Part shown: positions 43,765 to 52,794 of the stretch, piece by piece | Numbering within the stretch: position 1 is the stretch's first letter | Layout: each line of letters begins with the position of its first letter | Source: Leptospira bouyouniensis | Lineage (GTDB): Bacteria > Spirochaetota > Leptospiria > Leptospirales > Leptospiraceae | Direction: 5' to 3' | Assembly (NCBI RefSeq): GCF_004769525.1 | Contig: NZ_RQFT01000003.1 | Location: forward strand, 558,001-622,000 | Length of the DNA stretch: 64,000 nt | The notes under the pieces: model-generated | The model's input: only the letters and a program-made list of their open reading frames with translations | Told to the model about the DNA's origin: nothing | Database searches by the model: none | Program-made: the position numbers and the translations under genes

Positions 43765-46248
43765 ATGCGAAAGATCCTTCCCTTCGCCCTAGTCCTTTGT
43801 TTTTGTCTCATTCACTGTTTGAACAAATCGGAATTTCGTTTCCCTGTGGATTTGGTTTTGGAATTAAAACATGCTAGGTCTAAAATCAAAATTGCTAAGG
43901 ATCCATTACCCTACCATTGGAAAAAAAATCCAGGGAGGCAAAGTGGACTGCCTCTGTCTCGAAAATGGGAAAACACGCAGATCACCTTTAACACAAACAA
44001 AGATATATTTTTAAATCATTCCCTGGATGCTCTATTTTTCCCACCAGGACAAGAATACCAATTTACGATTCCGAAAGGAAGTTACCAATTTTCTTCGCTT
44101 ATGGGTCTGTTAGGTGAAAAAGAATTCCAATCCTCAGTATCAGGAAAATTGAAATTGTATTCCCAATCAGAACTCATTTTGGAATGGGACTTAACGGGCA
44201 CACCTAAAGAACAGTGGCAAAAAAAAAGGGAAACTATCACTCTTGATGGGGACTTACGCCTTGTTTGGGAGAGTAAGGATAGTTATCTTTTTGTCGGTGA
44301 ACCTTTGTTATATCCAATTGAGTGGTCAGAGACTTTTTCCAATTTGAAAAAACCCAAATCAGTGATCTTGATTGTCATAGATTCCGCAAGGAAAGATTTT
44401 TTTGGTGCATATGGATTTAAACACTCCGTTACACCTGTAATGGATGAACTTGCGAAAGAATCAGTGTTCTTTGAAAATCCATTCGCAAATGGGAACTGGA
44501 CAAAACCTTCGATGATGTCTTTTTTTCATTCGGAATACTCATCTAACCTCGGTTTGGGGAATTCTTGGTTTTCTACAAAACCCTACCAACGAAAAGTGTA
44601 TTACGGAAAAAAACGTGATAATTTAGCCAAAACATTTCGGGAAGTTGGGTATTTTACCCAAACCATTATGAATAATGTGTTCTTTTTGGATTATACAACT
44701 GTGGGATTGGATTTAGGATTTCATAATTCTTTCCAAGTTGGGATGGACATTGTGGATACAGAAGTCCTGACAAACGAGGCCATTTCGTTTGTGTCCGAGA
44801 AAAAAGACATTCCATATTTTTTACATTTTAATTTGAACACTCCACATGCATCCTATTCTCCTCCGCAAGAAGATATGCAGGCAGTACGTAAGATTGTCCC
44901 TGACTCCGAATTTTATCGATTTGAATCCCCCGTACAGCGTTACTTAGGTGAAATGCACTATACAGACCGTGAGATCGGTCGTTTGGTAACTAAATTAAAA
45001 GAACTTGGAACTTATGATGAGACCATGATCATCGTGACCGGGGATCACGGTGAACTATTTAGCCCAGAACATGATTATAGTTATCATTTTATCATGCAAA
45101 CACGGTTTGGTCATGGGGAGACCCATTATGATGAAGAAATCAATGTGCCTTATTTTATCAAACTACCCAAATCACTGGCAGATAATTTGGTAAATAAACA
45201 AAACAAATCATTGTTTAGCGAAGATAAAGATTCAATACAAAACCGCTACCCGATTGTGAAACACTTCACAACACAAAACCAATTGGAAAACGTATCCGAT
45301 TCTCAAATCGGTTCACTTAGAATTGAGAAAACACAAATCCGAATTTCTGGTCAGTCATCGTTATTATCTTTGGCACCAACCATCCTGGGATTTTTGAATT
45401 TGAAACCCCAAAATGCAACTTACCAAGGAGTGGATTATGCAAACTGCATTTTACAATCCAATCCGTGCCCAGTGGAAAAATATATTTATACGGAAGGGAG
45501 GATGTCGGAATCAGTTCGAACAGAAACCTATAAATACATCCGTCGTTATCCAGGATTTACGACGGTTAGGCGAACCGTTGCTGGTGAACCCCATACTATG
45601 GCCGAAGAATTGTACGATCTTAAAAAAGATCCAAAAGAACTGCACAACTTAAGTTTAGAGAAGGATGGGGAAACTCTTTTGCAAATGGCAAGAGTCGATT
45701 TTAGAAGGGAAAACTTTTTGAAACGGAATGGTATTCGCATATGGATCCCAGCTTGTGAGGAAGCGATCTGCCGTGATTTTTTATCGATGAATGTGCAAGG
45801 TTCCGTTTATGATTGGGAAGCGCCCGAAACAGTGCAAATACTATCAGGTTCTGCAAAATCAGTATCGGTGACTAAGGAATCTCAAAAACGGAATGAGCCG
45901 AATGGATCTAAAAAAACAAACGATCCTAAACATCAAAATTTGGACCAACCTGAAGAGATTATTCTGAAAACGGTAAATCCAGAACTAGGAGCTTATTTTC
46001 AATTCACTCGGAATGGAAAAACGATCCCTGTTCGTTTTGGAAGGTTTGGATTGGAATACCAAAGGTCCATGTCGAATCTCGATGACTTAATTGTATCGGA
46101 AAGGCAACCAGAAGGACTCTTCCAATCACCACTACCATGGGTATATAATGATGGTGCCTTTAGTGGATCCGGTGAAACAGAAGTACAAAAAGAAATGGGT
46201 AAAGAAGTGAAAAAAATATTAGAAACTTGGGGTTACATACACGAATAA
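43765..46248 (+). CDS. Sulfatase-fold lipoprotein with threonine in place of the modified cysteine
   Basis: An 827-residue alkaline-phosphatase-superfamily protein. A lipobox (CLIHC, Cys18) marks an exported lipoprotein. A beta-rich region (about 30-190) precedes the catalytic domain: ILIVIDSARKDFFGAYG (metal Asp206), GNWTKPSMMSF where sulfatases have C-x-P-S-R, and VTGDHGELF (metal Asp/His). Thr246 occupies the nucleophile position, so formylglycine chemistry is not possible; phosphodiesterase or phosphoglycerol/phosphoethanolamine transferase activity is more likely. A C-terminal domain (about 680-827) is unknown. It diverges from the lipase operon. Confidence 0.8.
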   Translation: MRKILPFALVLCFCLIHCLNKSEFRFPVDLVLELKHARSKIKIAKDPLPYHWKKNPGRQSGLPLSRKWENTQITFNTNKDIFLNHSLDALFFPPGQEYQFTIPKGSYQFSSLMGLLGEKEFQSSVSGKLKLYSQSELILEWDLTGTPKEQWQKKRETITLDGDLRLVWESKDSYLFVGEPLLYPIEWSETFSNLKKPKSVILIVIDSARKDFFGAYGFKHSVTPVMDELAKESVFFENPFANGNWTKPSMMSFFHSEYSSNLGLGNSWFSTKPYQRKVYYGKKRDNLAKTFREVGYFTQTIMNNVFFLDYTTVGLDLGFHNSFQVGMDIVDTEVLTNEAISFVSEKKDIPYFLHFNLNTPHASYSPPQEDMQAVRKIVPDSEFYRFESPVQRYLGEMHYTDREIGRLVTKLKELGTYDETMIIVTGDHGELFSPEHDYSYHFIMQTRFGHGETHYDEEINVPYFIKLPKSLADNLVNKQNKSLFSEDKDSIQNRYPIVKHFTTQNQLENVSDSQIGSLRIEKTQIRISGQSSLLSLAPTILGFLNLKPQNATYQGVDYANCILQSNPCPVEKYIYTEGRMSESVRTETYKYIRRYPGFTTVRRTVAGEPHTMAEELYDLKKDPKELHNLSLEKDGETLLQMARVDFRRENFLKRNGIRIWIPACEEAICRDFLSMNVQGSVYDWEAPETVQILSGSAKSVSVTKESQKRNEPNGSKKTNDPKHQNLDQPEEIILKTVNPELGAYFQFTRNGKTIPVRFGRFGLEYQRSMSNLDDLIVSERQPEGLFQSPLPWVYNDGAFSGSGETEVQKEMGKEVKKILETWGYIHE

Positions 46249-46296
46249 TTGCTCGTAGTGAATACGGGTATTTTCTTAGTCTAAATAGACAGTTTT

Positions 46297-47565
46297 ATGA
46301 AAGATACTTTTATCGCTCCTCGTTTTGAATTTCCTGTAGCCTTGGGATTGGATTTGGGATTTCCCATTCTCACAAAACTTTTGTTTAACTTAGATGGAGT
46401 GGTTATACCAAAAGAAGATGAACAACGTTTGAAAGAAACAAAAAACAAACGAGTTGTGTATCTTTTTAACCAACCTACAGAAATCGAATCCATTATCGCA
46501 TACCAAGTTGCCAATACCATTGGCACACGTTTTCATTTTATGGCATCACGCAGTATTTTCAATTGGGGTTTCGGTATTGTTGGAGAGCTGATCAAAAGGG
46601 TTGGTGCCTATTCTGTTTTACATGGAAGTTCCAATCGTAAAATGATACGCACCACTAAACGGATATTATCCGATAAAGAAGGGAAACTTGTGATGTATCC
46701 AGAAGGGATTATGTCAGGAGAGAATGATAACTTGGTTTCTTTTTTGCCAAGTACGGCTCAACTCATTTATTGGGGTTTGGAAGAAGCCAAAAAAAAGGAT
46801 CCAAATGCTGAAATGTTTGTGCAACCCACATTTGTGAAATATAAAATTTCGGGCACTCGTGATTCGATTCTCCGAGACATAGAAACTTCATTATCTCGAA
46901 TTGAACGTAAGTTAAAATTATACCCTGGTGGAAGGACAATCCTAAGGCGATTTTTGACTGTGGGTCGTGTGATGTTGGAAGAAACCGAGTTTGAACTTGG
47001 GATACCAAGATCTGCAATTGACGGCAAGGATTTTGACTACCGATTGGGGAGAGCAAGGCATACTGCACTCAATCTCGCAGGCCAAATACTAAATTTAAAA
47101 TTCCGAGATTCAGACAATGCCATTCAAAAAATCAGAATTTTATTCCATACATTAGATCGAATTGAGGCTGGAATTCCCTTGGAATCTACCCCCAAACACC
47201 TAACAGACCAAAATGTACGACGTGCCAAACAATTGGTAGAGACAGCGTATGCCTTTCTCGTCACCCAACCTAAAAGCCTTATCCAATGGCCATCTGCAGA
47301 GCGTCTGATGGAATGGATTTGTAGTTTCGAACGGCATATCTTTGGCAAATCAGAAGTGAGAGCAAAAAAAGCCTATGTCTATGCCTCTTCAGCTATCCCT
47401 CTGACTTCCTATTTTCAAAAATACCAAACAAATAAAAAAGACAGCTGTCACTTGTTACTTGGTGATATTCGCAAAGAGATGGAAAAACTATTGGATCGAG
47501 GGAAAAAGGAAAGTGAACCTTTGGTTCCTCCTTATTCAGTTGGTCTCGATTTACAAATCGGTTAA
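46297..47565 (+). CDS. PlsC-like acyltransferase homologue without the catalytic histidine
   Basis: A 422-residue protein with the layout of glycerolipid acyltransferases: a first block VVYLFNQPTEIES in the place of the NHxSxxD box and a clear second block VMYPEGIMSGEND. In the first block His is replaced by Gln and Asp by Glu, so the usual charge relay is absent. The C-terminal half (about 210-420) is helical and has no match I know. It may be a non-catalytic lipid-binding protein or use a different mechanism. Four bases overlap the convergent OmpA gene. Confidence 0.72.
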   Translation: MKDTFIAPRFEFPVALGLDLGFPILTKLLFNLDGVVIPKEDEQRLKETKNKRVVYLFNQPTEIESIIAYQVANTIGTRFHFMASRSIFNWGFGIVGELIKRVGAYSVLHGSSNRKMIRTTKRILSDKEGKLVMYPEGIMSGENDNLVSFLPSTAQLIYWGLEEAKKKDPNAEMFVQPTFVKYKISGTRDSILRDIETSLSRIERKLKLYPGGRTILRRFLTVGRVMLEETEFELGIPRSAIDGKDFDYRLGRARHTALNLAGQILNLKFRDSDNAIQKIRILFHTLDRIEAGIPLESTPKHLTDQNVRRAKQLVETAYAFLVTQPKSLIQWPSAERLMEWICSFERHIFGKSEVRAKKAYVYASSAIPLTSYFQKYQTNKKDSCHLLLGDIRKEMEKLLDRGKKESEPLVPPYSVGLDLQIG

Positions 47566-48992
47566 TCAAGAACCAAAGTAATTTCTACCCTTCTGTTTTT
47601 ATGTCGATTTTCTTCTGTATCGTTCGGTGCTATAGGAAACTCGTCTGCATACCCTCGAAAGGAGATATGTTTTTCGTCCATTTTATGATTGTCGACTAAA
47701 GAATGTAATACGGACTTCGCTCGTTCTTCGGATAATTTCTGATTGTATTCTTTTTTTCCAATATTGTCTGTGTGACCAGAAACTCGTATTTCCCGGTCAG
47801 GGTATTTTTTTAAGATCTCAGCAATTTTTGCTACAGCAGATTCCGCATCAGATTTTAATTTGCTATCATTAAAATCAAAAAGAATGGAATCCAATGAAAA
47901 CACAATTCCATCGTCTGTGGTACGAACCTTCACAGGTAATTGTTCGGCAATTTGATTTGGGTCATCTGGTCGTAAATTTGGCTCTAATGTTTCATTTGTT
48001 TCTGGGGGTGAACCTTGGGTGTTAGTGTTTTCTTGAATTCCCGATGTTTCTGGTCGTTGTATTCCAAGAAGTTTATCATTTGGAAATAATTTTCCTGGAT
48101 TTTGTTTTCTTTGGATGCGTCTACCATTGGGAAGACCATCCTTCGTATATCCTACAATCAAATCATTTAAGATGTCTTCACGAATGGATTCTTTATCTTT
48201 GGCATTCACGTGGTTTCTTAAAAAATAAACACCTTTTACAAAAAAGTTAGCTTCTTGTACCGTCCCATTTGGATAAATAAATGTATAAGAAAGTTTAACT
48301 TCTTTGAATTCAGGAACTCCTCGTTCTGCATTAAAAAAAACAGTTCCAGTTGCAAAACCAAATATCTTATAAGGTACGTTAGGCGCCATTTTTTCTGATT
48401 CTGGTTTCGCATAAAAAATTGGATAGGTATAAGTAATTTTTTCACAATTGCCAGAATAGTTACCTTCTTTCCATGGAAATATTCCCTGAAATGTATACTC
48501 TGGTGTGACCTTCACACGGATACGTTCCGATGAAAAATCAAATGATTCCTCCGCAGGTAGTTTCCAAACATCTCCGACTGATACAGGTGAATCAGGAAAG
48601 GAAGGAAAACTTCGAAGGTTTGGCATAATGAATTCGTTCGGGACTTCATACCGACCATTTCGAAACAAAGTAAAATCGGAAACAAATTCCTTATCTTTCC
48701 AAAATGGGCCAGATGTTTTGCCATACCGAAGGTATGTATCAAACCATGCATTCACCAAACAGGAGTCTTGTGAGCATTGTTTGGTTTTCATTACTACTCG
48801 ATTTTTGTCTTCACGTTCGACGGTTTTTGTACCAACTCGAAACAGAACTTCATGGTATTCGTTCAGTTCCAAAACTTGGTTTGAGGCCCATTTCCAATGG
48901 AATTTTGTTGTACCAACTGGGACTGCTAACAAATCCAGATATGGTAGAATTGTAATAAAACAAATCAGTAGGAATCTGCTCTTAGTCATCAC
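47562..48992 (-). CDS. OmpA-family outer membrane protein
   Basis: A 476-residue protein with a signal peptide (1-24), a beta-rich N-terminal region (about 30-330) and a low-complexity linker. A C-terminal OmpA domain (about 365-476) follows, with ILFDFNDSKL, VSGHTDNIG, NQKLSEERAKSV and NRRVEITL. The OmpA domain binds peptidoglycan, so it links the outer membrane or periplasm to the wall. The N-terminal part resembles large exported proteins of unknown function found in spirochaetes rather than a classical eight-strand barrel. Confidence 0.85.
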   Translation of the reverse strand: MMTKSRFLLICFITILPYLDLLAVPVGTTKFHWKWASNQVLELNEYHEVLFRVGTKTVEREDKNRVVMKTKQCSQDSCLVNAWFDTYLRYGKTSGPFWKDKEFVSDFTLFRNGRYEVPNEFIMPNLRSFPSFPDSPVSVGDVWKLPAEESFDFSSERIRVKVTPEYTFQGIFPWKEGNYSGNCEKITYTYPIFYAKPESEKMAPNVPYKIFGFATGTVFFNAERGVPEFKEVKLSYTFIYPNGTVQEANFFVKGVYFLRNHVNAKDKESIREDILNDLIVGYTKDGLPNGRRIQRKQNPGKLFPNDKLLGIQRPETSGIQENTNTQGSPPETNETLEPNLRPDDPNQIAEQLPVKVRTTDDGIVFSLDSILFDFNDSKLKSDAESAVAKIAEILKKYPDREIRVSGHTDNIGKKEYNQKLSEERAKSVLHSLVDNHKMDEKHISFRGYADEFPIAPNDTEENRHKNRRVEITLVLD

Positions 48993-49098
48993 TTAGCAAA
49001 GATCGGGGATTTTTAATAAAAACTGAGGGGAGAATTGGAAAAAACGAAGGGTTTTTGCGATTGACGGAGGATTGAATTTGGGCTTTACCTGAATTACG

Positions 49099-50010
49099 AT
49101 GAAAAACCTCTCTCTGCTTTTTTACATTTTGATTACAATCAACTTTGTCGCTTGTAAGGACAAACAAACTTTAAAAGTAGCTGGTTCTGAGACAATGAAC
49201 AGCATGATGCGATTTTTAGGCACAGAATACGAAAAGGCAAACTCAAATATTCGTGTAACAGTCGAAGGTGGTGGTTCAGAAGCAGGGATTGACCGTCTCC
49301 GAAAAGGAGAAATTGACATGGCAGTTTCTTCAAGGGCACTCAACGAAGCTGAATTTGACGATCTAAGAAAAACAGGAAACTTGGAAATTGTAAGATTGGC
49401 ATATGATGGTGTTGCACTGGTTGTGAATTCCAAAAACCCTGTCACAAAGTTAAATTTGATACAAACTTCAGATATATTTGCTGGGAAAATTAAAAACTGG
49501 AAAGAAGTGGGTGGTTCCGACGCACCGATCTCGATAGTGATTCGTAATGATAAATCTGGAACCCAAGACTATTTCCAAAATCACATTTTAAAACGAAAGG
49601 ATTTAGGTTCTAATGAATTTGCAAAGTTTAAAACCAATGTTTTTTCACCAAGTGCCAAAATCGTAAAAGATAATGCAGAAATGGCAAAATTCATACAAGA
49701 AAATCCAAATAGCATAGGTTATATGGGAATGGGTTCTGCTTTAGTTGATCACAAAGATAAATTAAAGGCACTGGATTATGCCAAAAATGCGCAAGACCCT
49801 TATGTGGCACCTTCCGTTCGAAATGTATATGATCGCAAATATAAACTTGCGCGTGAATTGTTTATGATTTATAAAACAGACCAAGGGGATAAAATTGATG
49901 CATTTGTTACTTACCTTACAAGTGAAGAGGGACAAGTAGCAGTTTTACAATCTGGTTATTTAAGAGCTTCATTGCCGGAAGTAGAAGTTTCAGCTGAACC
50001 TGTGAAGTAG
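49099..50010 (+). CDS. PstS-like phosphate-binding lipoprotein
   Basis: A 303-residue periplasmic binding protein. The signal ends NFVACKD, with Cys19 as lipidation site. LKVAGSETMNSMMRFL, VTVEGGGSEAGIDRL, MAVSSRALNEAE and NDKSGTQDYFQ match the PstS/PhoX-like phosphate-binding family. It would bind phosphate for an ABC transporter, but no pstCAB genes follow, so it may act with a transporter encoded elsewhere or have a surface role. The next sequence is a long palindrome (50051-50087). Confidence 0.87.
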   Translation: MKNLSLLFYILITINFVACKDKQTLKVAGSETMNSMMRFLGTEYEKANSNIRVTVEGGGSEAGIDRLRKGEIDMAVSSRALNEAEFDDLRKTGNLEIVRLAYDGVALVVNSKNPVTKLNLIQTSDIFAGKIKNWKEVGGSDAPISIVIRNDKSGTQDYFQNHILKRKDLGSNEFAKFKTNVFSPSAKIVKDNAEMAKFIQENPNSIGYMGMGSALVDHKDKLKALDYAKNAQDPYVAPSVRNVYDRKYKLARELFMIYKTDQGDKIDAFVTYLTSEEGQVAVLQSGYLRASLPEVEVSAEPVK

Positions 50011-50050
50011 GGTGAGACCGATTCCAATTATCTATAGCAGAACATAAAAT

Positions 50051-50087
50051 ATATAATTGTTATTCTTCTGAAGGATAACAATTATAT
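50051..50087. promoter_or_regulatory. 37-base near-perfect palindrome between converging genes
   Basis: Two 18-base arms around T50069 are reverse complements except for one T-G pair (50064 with 50074). The arms are AT-rich in their outer part (ATATAATTGTTAT) and contain CTTC/GAAG next to the centre. The site lies 40 bases after the PstS-like stop and 150 bases from the cyclase stop. No T-run follows on either strand, so it is either a long-hairpin transcript end, a protein-binding site or a cruciform. Confidence 0.7.
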
Positions 50088-50237
50088 GCGGAAGATGCAT
50101 ATTATAGTGAAATTACAAAATCCGTTTTTTCAGCAAATTAACTTCATTCGTTGCAAATGTTTGAACGATACTCGGAGAAAATGAAACGGTAGATTGTTTT
50201 GTTAAAAATCAAAATCTAAATCTAAGATTCAAATTTA

Positions 50238-51731
50238 TCATTTATTGAAGAGTTGTTTCCACATGGGTGGGGATTTCAACTTATTTCGGCTGAGTTGGAA
50301 AACTGGAACCGGTGTTCCGACTCCTTTCAAAGTTGCTTTTTGTTTGCGAAAAAAATAACCATGTTGTTTGACTAGGTCTTCAGATCCAGTGGCATTCCAA
50401 ACAGTTTCGCTGAGCCATACTTCACCTGATTTGGCAAGGCCTTGCACGCGGGCTGCTATATTCACGGATTGGCCAAAATAATCGAGGCGTTCATCATTGA
50501 CAACTGCCAAAGCAGACCCTTCGTTGAGTCCCACTTTCAAACCAATTTCATAGCCTTCTTTTTTCCACTCTAGATTCATGGATTCAATTCGTTGCATCAT
50601 TTCGAGGGCTGCAAGAAGTCCTTCAGTTGGTGTGGAAAACGTTGCCATAATCGCATCACCCATAGTTTTAACAATAGCACCTTTGAACTTTCGCACAATC
50701 TCTGTTAGGATACGGAAGTGTTCTTGTACTAATTTATAAGCAAGGATATCACCCGCTGTGTCATACATTTCCGTTGAACCTTTAAGATCAGTAAACATGA
50801 TTGTAAGTGATTTTACATTTAAGTTTAAATCGGGAGATAGTTTTTGGATGCGAAATAAATCACGGAATGATTGGTTGTTTAACAACATTTTAGCAGTTAA
50901 AAAAGAATGGCGAACAGTTGGGAATGAGTTGGCAATCCTCTCAATTTCTTTTGGATTCGGAGTTAAAACATTCAGTCCTACTTGGAACCGAGTTCGGTTG
51001 TGAATGGTAAAATGGTGATGGCCTTCAGGAATCGATACAGCATCTGGTTTCATTCCGCTTTCCATCAAATCCACTAAGTAAACTTGATTAGAATGAGGAA
51101 GGTTTGGGTCCACGGAAAACAAACACATTGTATTTCGATCGATGCTGACAAACTGAATGAGATGGCCTTGTAATTCACCGTATTTTGCATCAAACTCGAA
51201 AGTATAGGAATCATCTATATCAAGTTTCGCATAATCTCGAATCGATGATTGGATCCATGTTTTTAGTTCATTTGATTTATCAAAATTTTCTGAAAAAAAA
51301 TAACGGAAGTAGTTGGTTACGTCAACAAAAGGATCGATATGATTTTTTTGTAATGATGGGTGTATTTGAAAGGCAACTTCCACCTGGTCATCGAGTAGAG
51401 TAGGCACAACGATATTACAAGAAACACAATGGAATTCTTTTCCTTCGATATCGTCGAGTTTATGGTGGCTATGTACGATTCCTCCACACATTGGACAAAT
51501 CAAATTATAGGCAAAATCAAATAGTCCCACCTTTGCCGCATGCACAAAAAAATCTACTGAATCATTTTCGCTTAAACTATGTTCGGCGGCAAATTTCAAA
51601 GGATTGATCCGGAGTAATTTCCAATCATCAGAATGGTTTACATAATTTTCCGCTATTTGTAATATCTTTGAGTTTAAAACGGGAAAGGATCTCAGGGTGT
51701 CAAATTTTTGTTTGATGATAGAATCTTTCAA
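50238..51731 (-). CDS. Class III adenylate cyclase with zinc-ribbon N-terminal region
   Basis: A 497-residue cytoplasmic cyclase. Residues about 78-107 form a zinc ribbon (CPMCGG, CVSC) and about 115-300 a regulatory DUF5939-like region. The catalytic domain (about 305-480) has metal ligands Asp315 (FTDLKGS) and Asp359 (TMGDAIM), ATP-choosing Lys355 and Asp417, and transition-state Asn424 and Arg428. The Lys/Asp pair points to ATP, so cAMP is the expected product. Its start overlaps the hpt stop by four bases (ATGA), making it the last gene of the sixA-hpt-cyclase operon. Confidence 0.9.
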   Translation of the reverse strand: MKDSIIKQKFDTLRSFPVLNSKILQIAENYVNHSDDWKLLRINPLKFAAEHSLSENDSVDFFVHAAKVGLFDFAYNLICPMCGGIVHSHHKLDDIEGKEFHCVSCNIVVPTLLDDQVEVAFQIHPSLQKNHIDPFVDVTNYFRYFFSENFDKSNELKTWIQSSIRDYAKLDIDDSYTFEFDAKYGELQGHLIQFVSIDRNTMCLFSVDPNLPHSNQVYLVDLMESGMKPDAVSIPEGHHHFTIHNRTRFQVGLNVLTPNPKEIERIANSFPTVRHSFLTAKMLLNNQSFRDLFRIQKLSPDLNLNVKSLTIMFTDLKGSTEMYDTAGDILAYKLVQEHFRILTEIVRKFKGAIVKTMGDAIMATFSTPTEGLLAALEMMQRIESMNLEWKKEGYEIGLKVGLNEGSALAVVNDERLDYFGQSVNIAARVQGLAKSGEVWLSETVWNATGSEDLVKQHGYFFRKQKATLKGVGTPVPVFQLSRNKLKSPPMWKQLFNK

Positions 51732-52240
51732 TCTGTACCTTCTAACTTCGCAACGTAAGGTAAATTACGATATTTACCTTTGAAATCTAATCCATACCCC
51801 ACAAGGAAATCATCTTCGATGATAAAACCTGGGTAATCGACAAGGATATGAGGATTAGCCTTTTGTTGTTTCCAGAAAAGAGCAGCCACTTTGAGATCCT
51901 TAGGTTTTTGTTTTTGGACTTCTAAAAGAAGGTATTCCAAAGTTTTTCCAGTATCCACGATGTCTTCGACTAACAAAACAGATTTATTATGGACTGATTT
52001 TTTTAGTTCTTTTGTAATTTTGAATTCTCCAGAAGTAGTCCCATCACCATAGGAAGATGCCGCCATAAAATCCACTTCGTGGGGGATGGCAATACTCCTA
52101 CAAAGATCAGCTGTAAAGATAAACCCTCCGTTGAGAATTCCAATGACAACCAAATCTTTACTCAAAAAATCTCTAGAGATTTCGCGTGCCAATTCTTCCA
52201 CGCGGTGATGGATACGTTCTTCTGAATATAAAGGTTTCAT
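51728..52240 (-). CDS. hpt: Hypoxanthine phosphoribosyltransferase
   Basis: About 170 residues from the ATG at 52240 (MKPLYSEERI), with AGGAA five bases upstream; a longer frame inside the previous gene is not family-like. The PRPP-binding motif is LLVEDIVDTGKT and the flexible-loop region ASSYGDGTTSG. It salvages hypoxanthine and guanine into nucleotides. It overlaps both neighbours by four bases (ATGA), sixA upstream and the adenylate cyclase downstream. Confidence 0.94.
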   Translation of the reverse strand: MKPLYSEERIHHRVEELAREISRDFLSKDLVVIGILNGGFIFTADLCRSIAIPHEVDFMAASSYGDGTTSGEFKITKELKKSVHNKSVLLVEDIVDTGKTLEYLLLEVQKQKPKDLKVAALFWKQQKANPHILVDYPGFIIEDDFLVGYGLDFKGKYRNLPYVAKLEGTD

Positions 52241-52749
52241 TCTTTTCCTATTTGCCCAGGGATCCAGAATACTACTAATTGGCAACTTCCCCAACTAAGA
52301 TTTTTCCAAGTATCTTCAGAAAAACTAAGTCCTAAAAAGGAAGCGGTCGGGAATTTATGAAATATGGATTGGTCCTTGTCACCCAAAAGAAGGGCAGAAC
52401 CAAAGGACTCTAATCCAGGATTGTGTCCAACGAGGCAAACGGAACGGGTACTTGCAGCAAGCCCATGTAATACAAATAACAAATCTTCTTGATCCGCATC
52501 GTATATTGATTCTCGGATTTCAGGTTTGGGAAATCTAAGGATTTCCTTTCGTAGAGAAGCATAGGTTTTCAATGTTCGTTCGGCTGGCGAGACCAAACAT
52601 TGGTCAAATTCAAATCGACTTTCTTTGAGATAATCCCGTAAGGCTTTGGATTGTTCTTTTCCCCTGCGGGACAAGGAACGATCTAAATCTGTCTCGTATG
52701 GCTCGTCCCATTCAGACTTAGCATGTCTGAGTAAATAGATATGTTTCAT
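52237..52749 (-). CDS. sixA: Phosphohistidine phosphatase SixA-like
   Basis: A 170-residue histidine-phosphatase-superfamily protein. The catalytic motif is IYLLRHAKSEWDE (Arg-His near residue 8) and a second His lies in VGHNPGLESFG. SPAERTLKT carries the conserved Arg. SixA proteins dephosphorylate phosphohistidine in phosphotransfer proteins and PTS components. It starts the sixA-hpt-cyclase operon, with a four-base overlap into hpt. Confidence 0.9.
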   Translation of the reverse strand: MKHIYLLRHAKSEWDEPYETDLDRSLSRRGKEQSKALRDYLKESRFEFDQCLVSPAERTLKTYASLRKEILRFPKPEIRESIYDADQEDLLFVLHGLAASTRSVCLVGHNPGLESFGSALLLGDKDQSIFHKFPTASFLGLSFSEDTWKNLSWGSCQLVVFWIPGQIGKE

Positions 52750-52794
52750 ACATATAGATTAGTCTAAACATATGACTTAGAAATCACGAAATCG

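Noticed and set aside
48505..48996. Plus-strand 163-codon frame opposite the OmpA gene
   Set aside because: It is a shadow of the OmpA-family gene, which has a signal peptide and a clear OmpA domain; the shadow has biased, non-family composition.
50057..50082. Lac operator-like site, because of ATAACAATT within the long palindrome
   Set aside because: The resemblance covers only part of each arm, the arm spacing does not match lacO, and the site is between gene ends rather than at a promoter.
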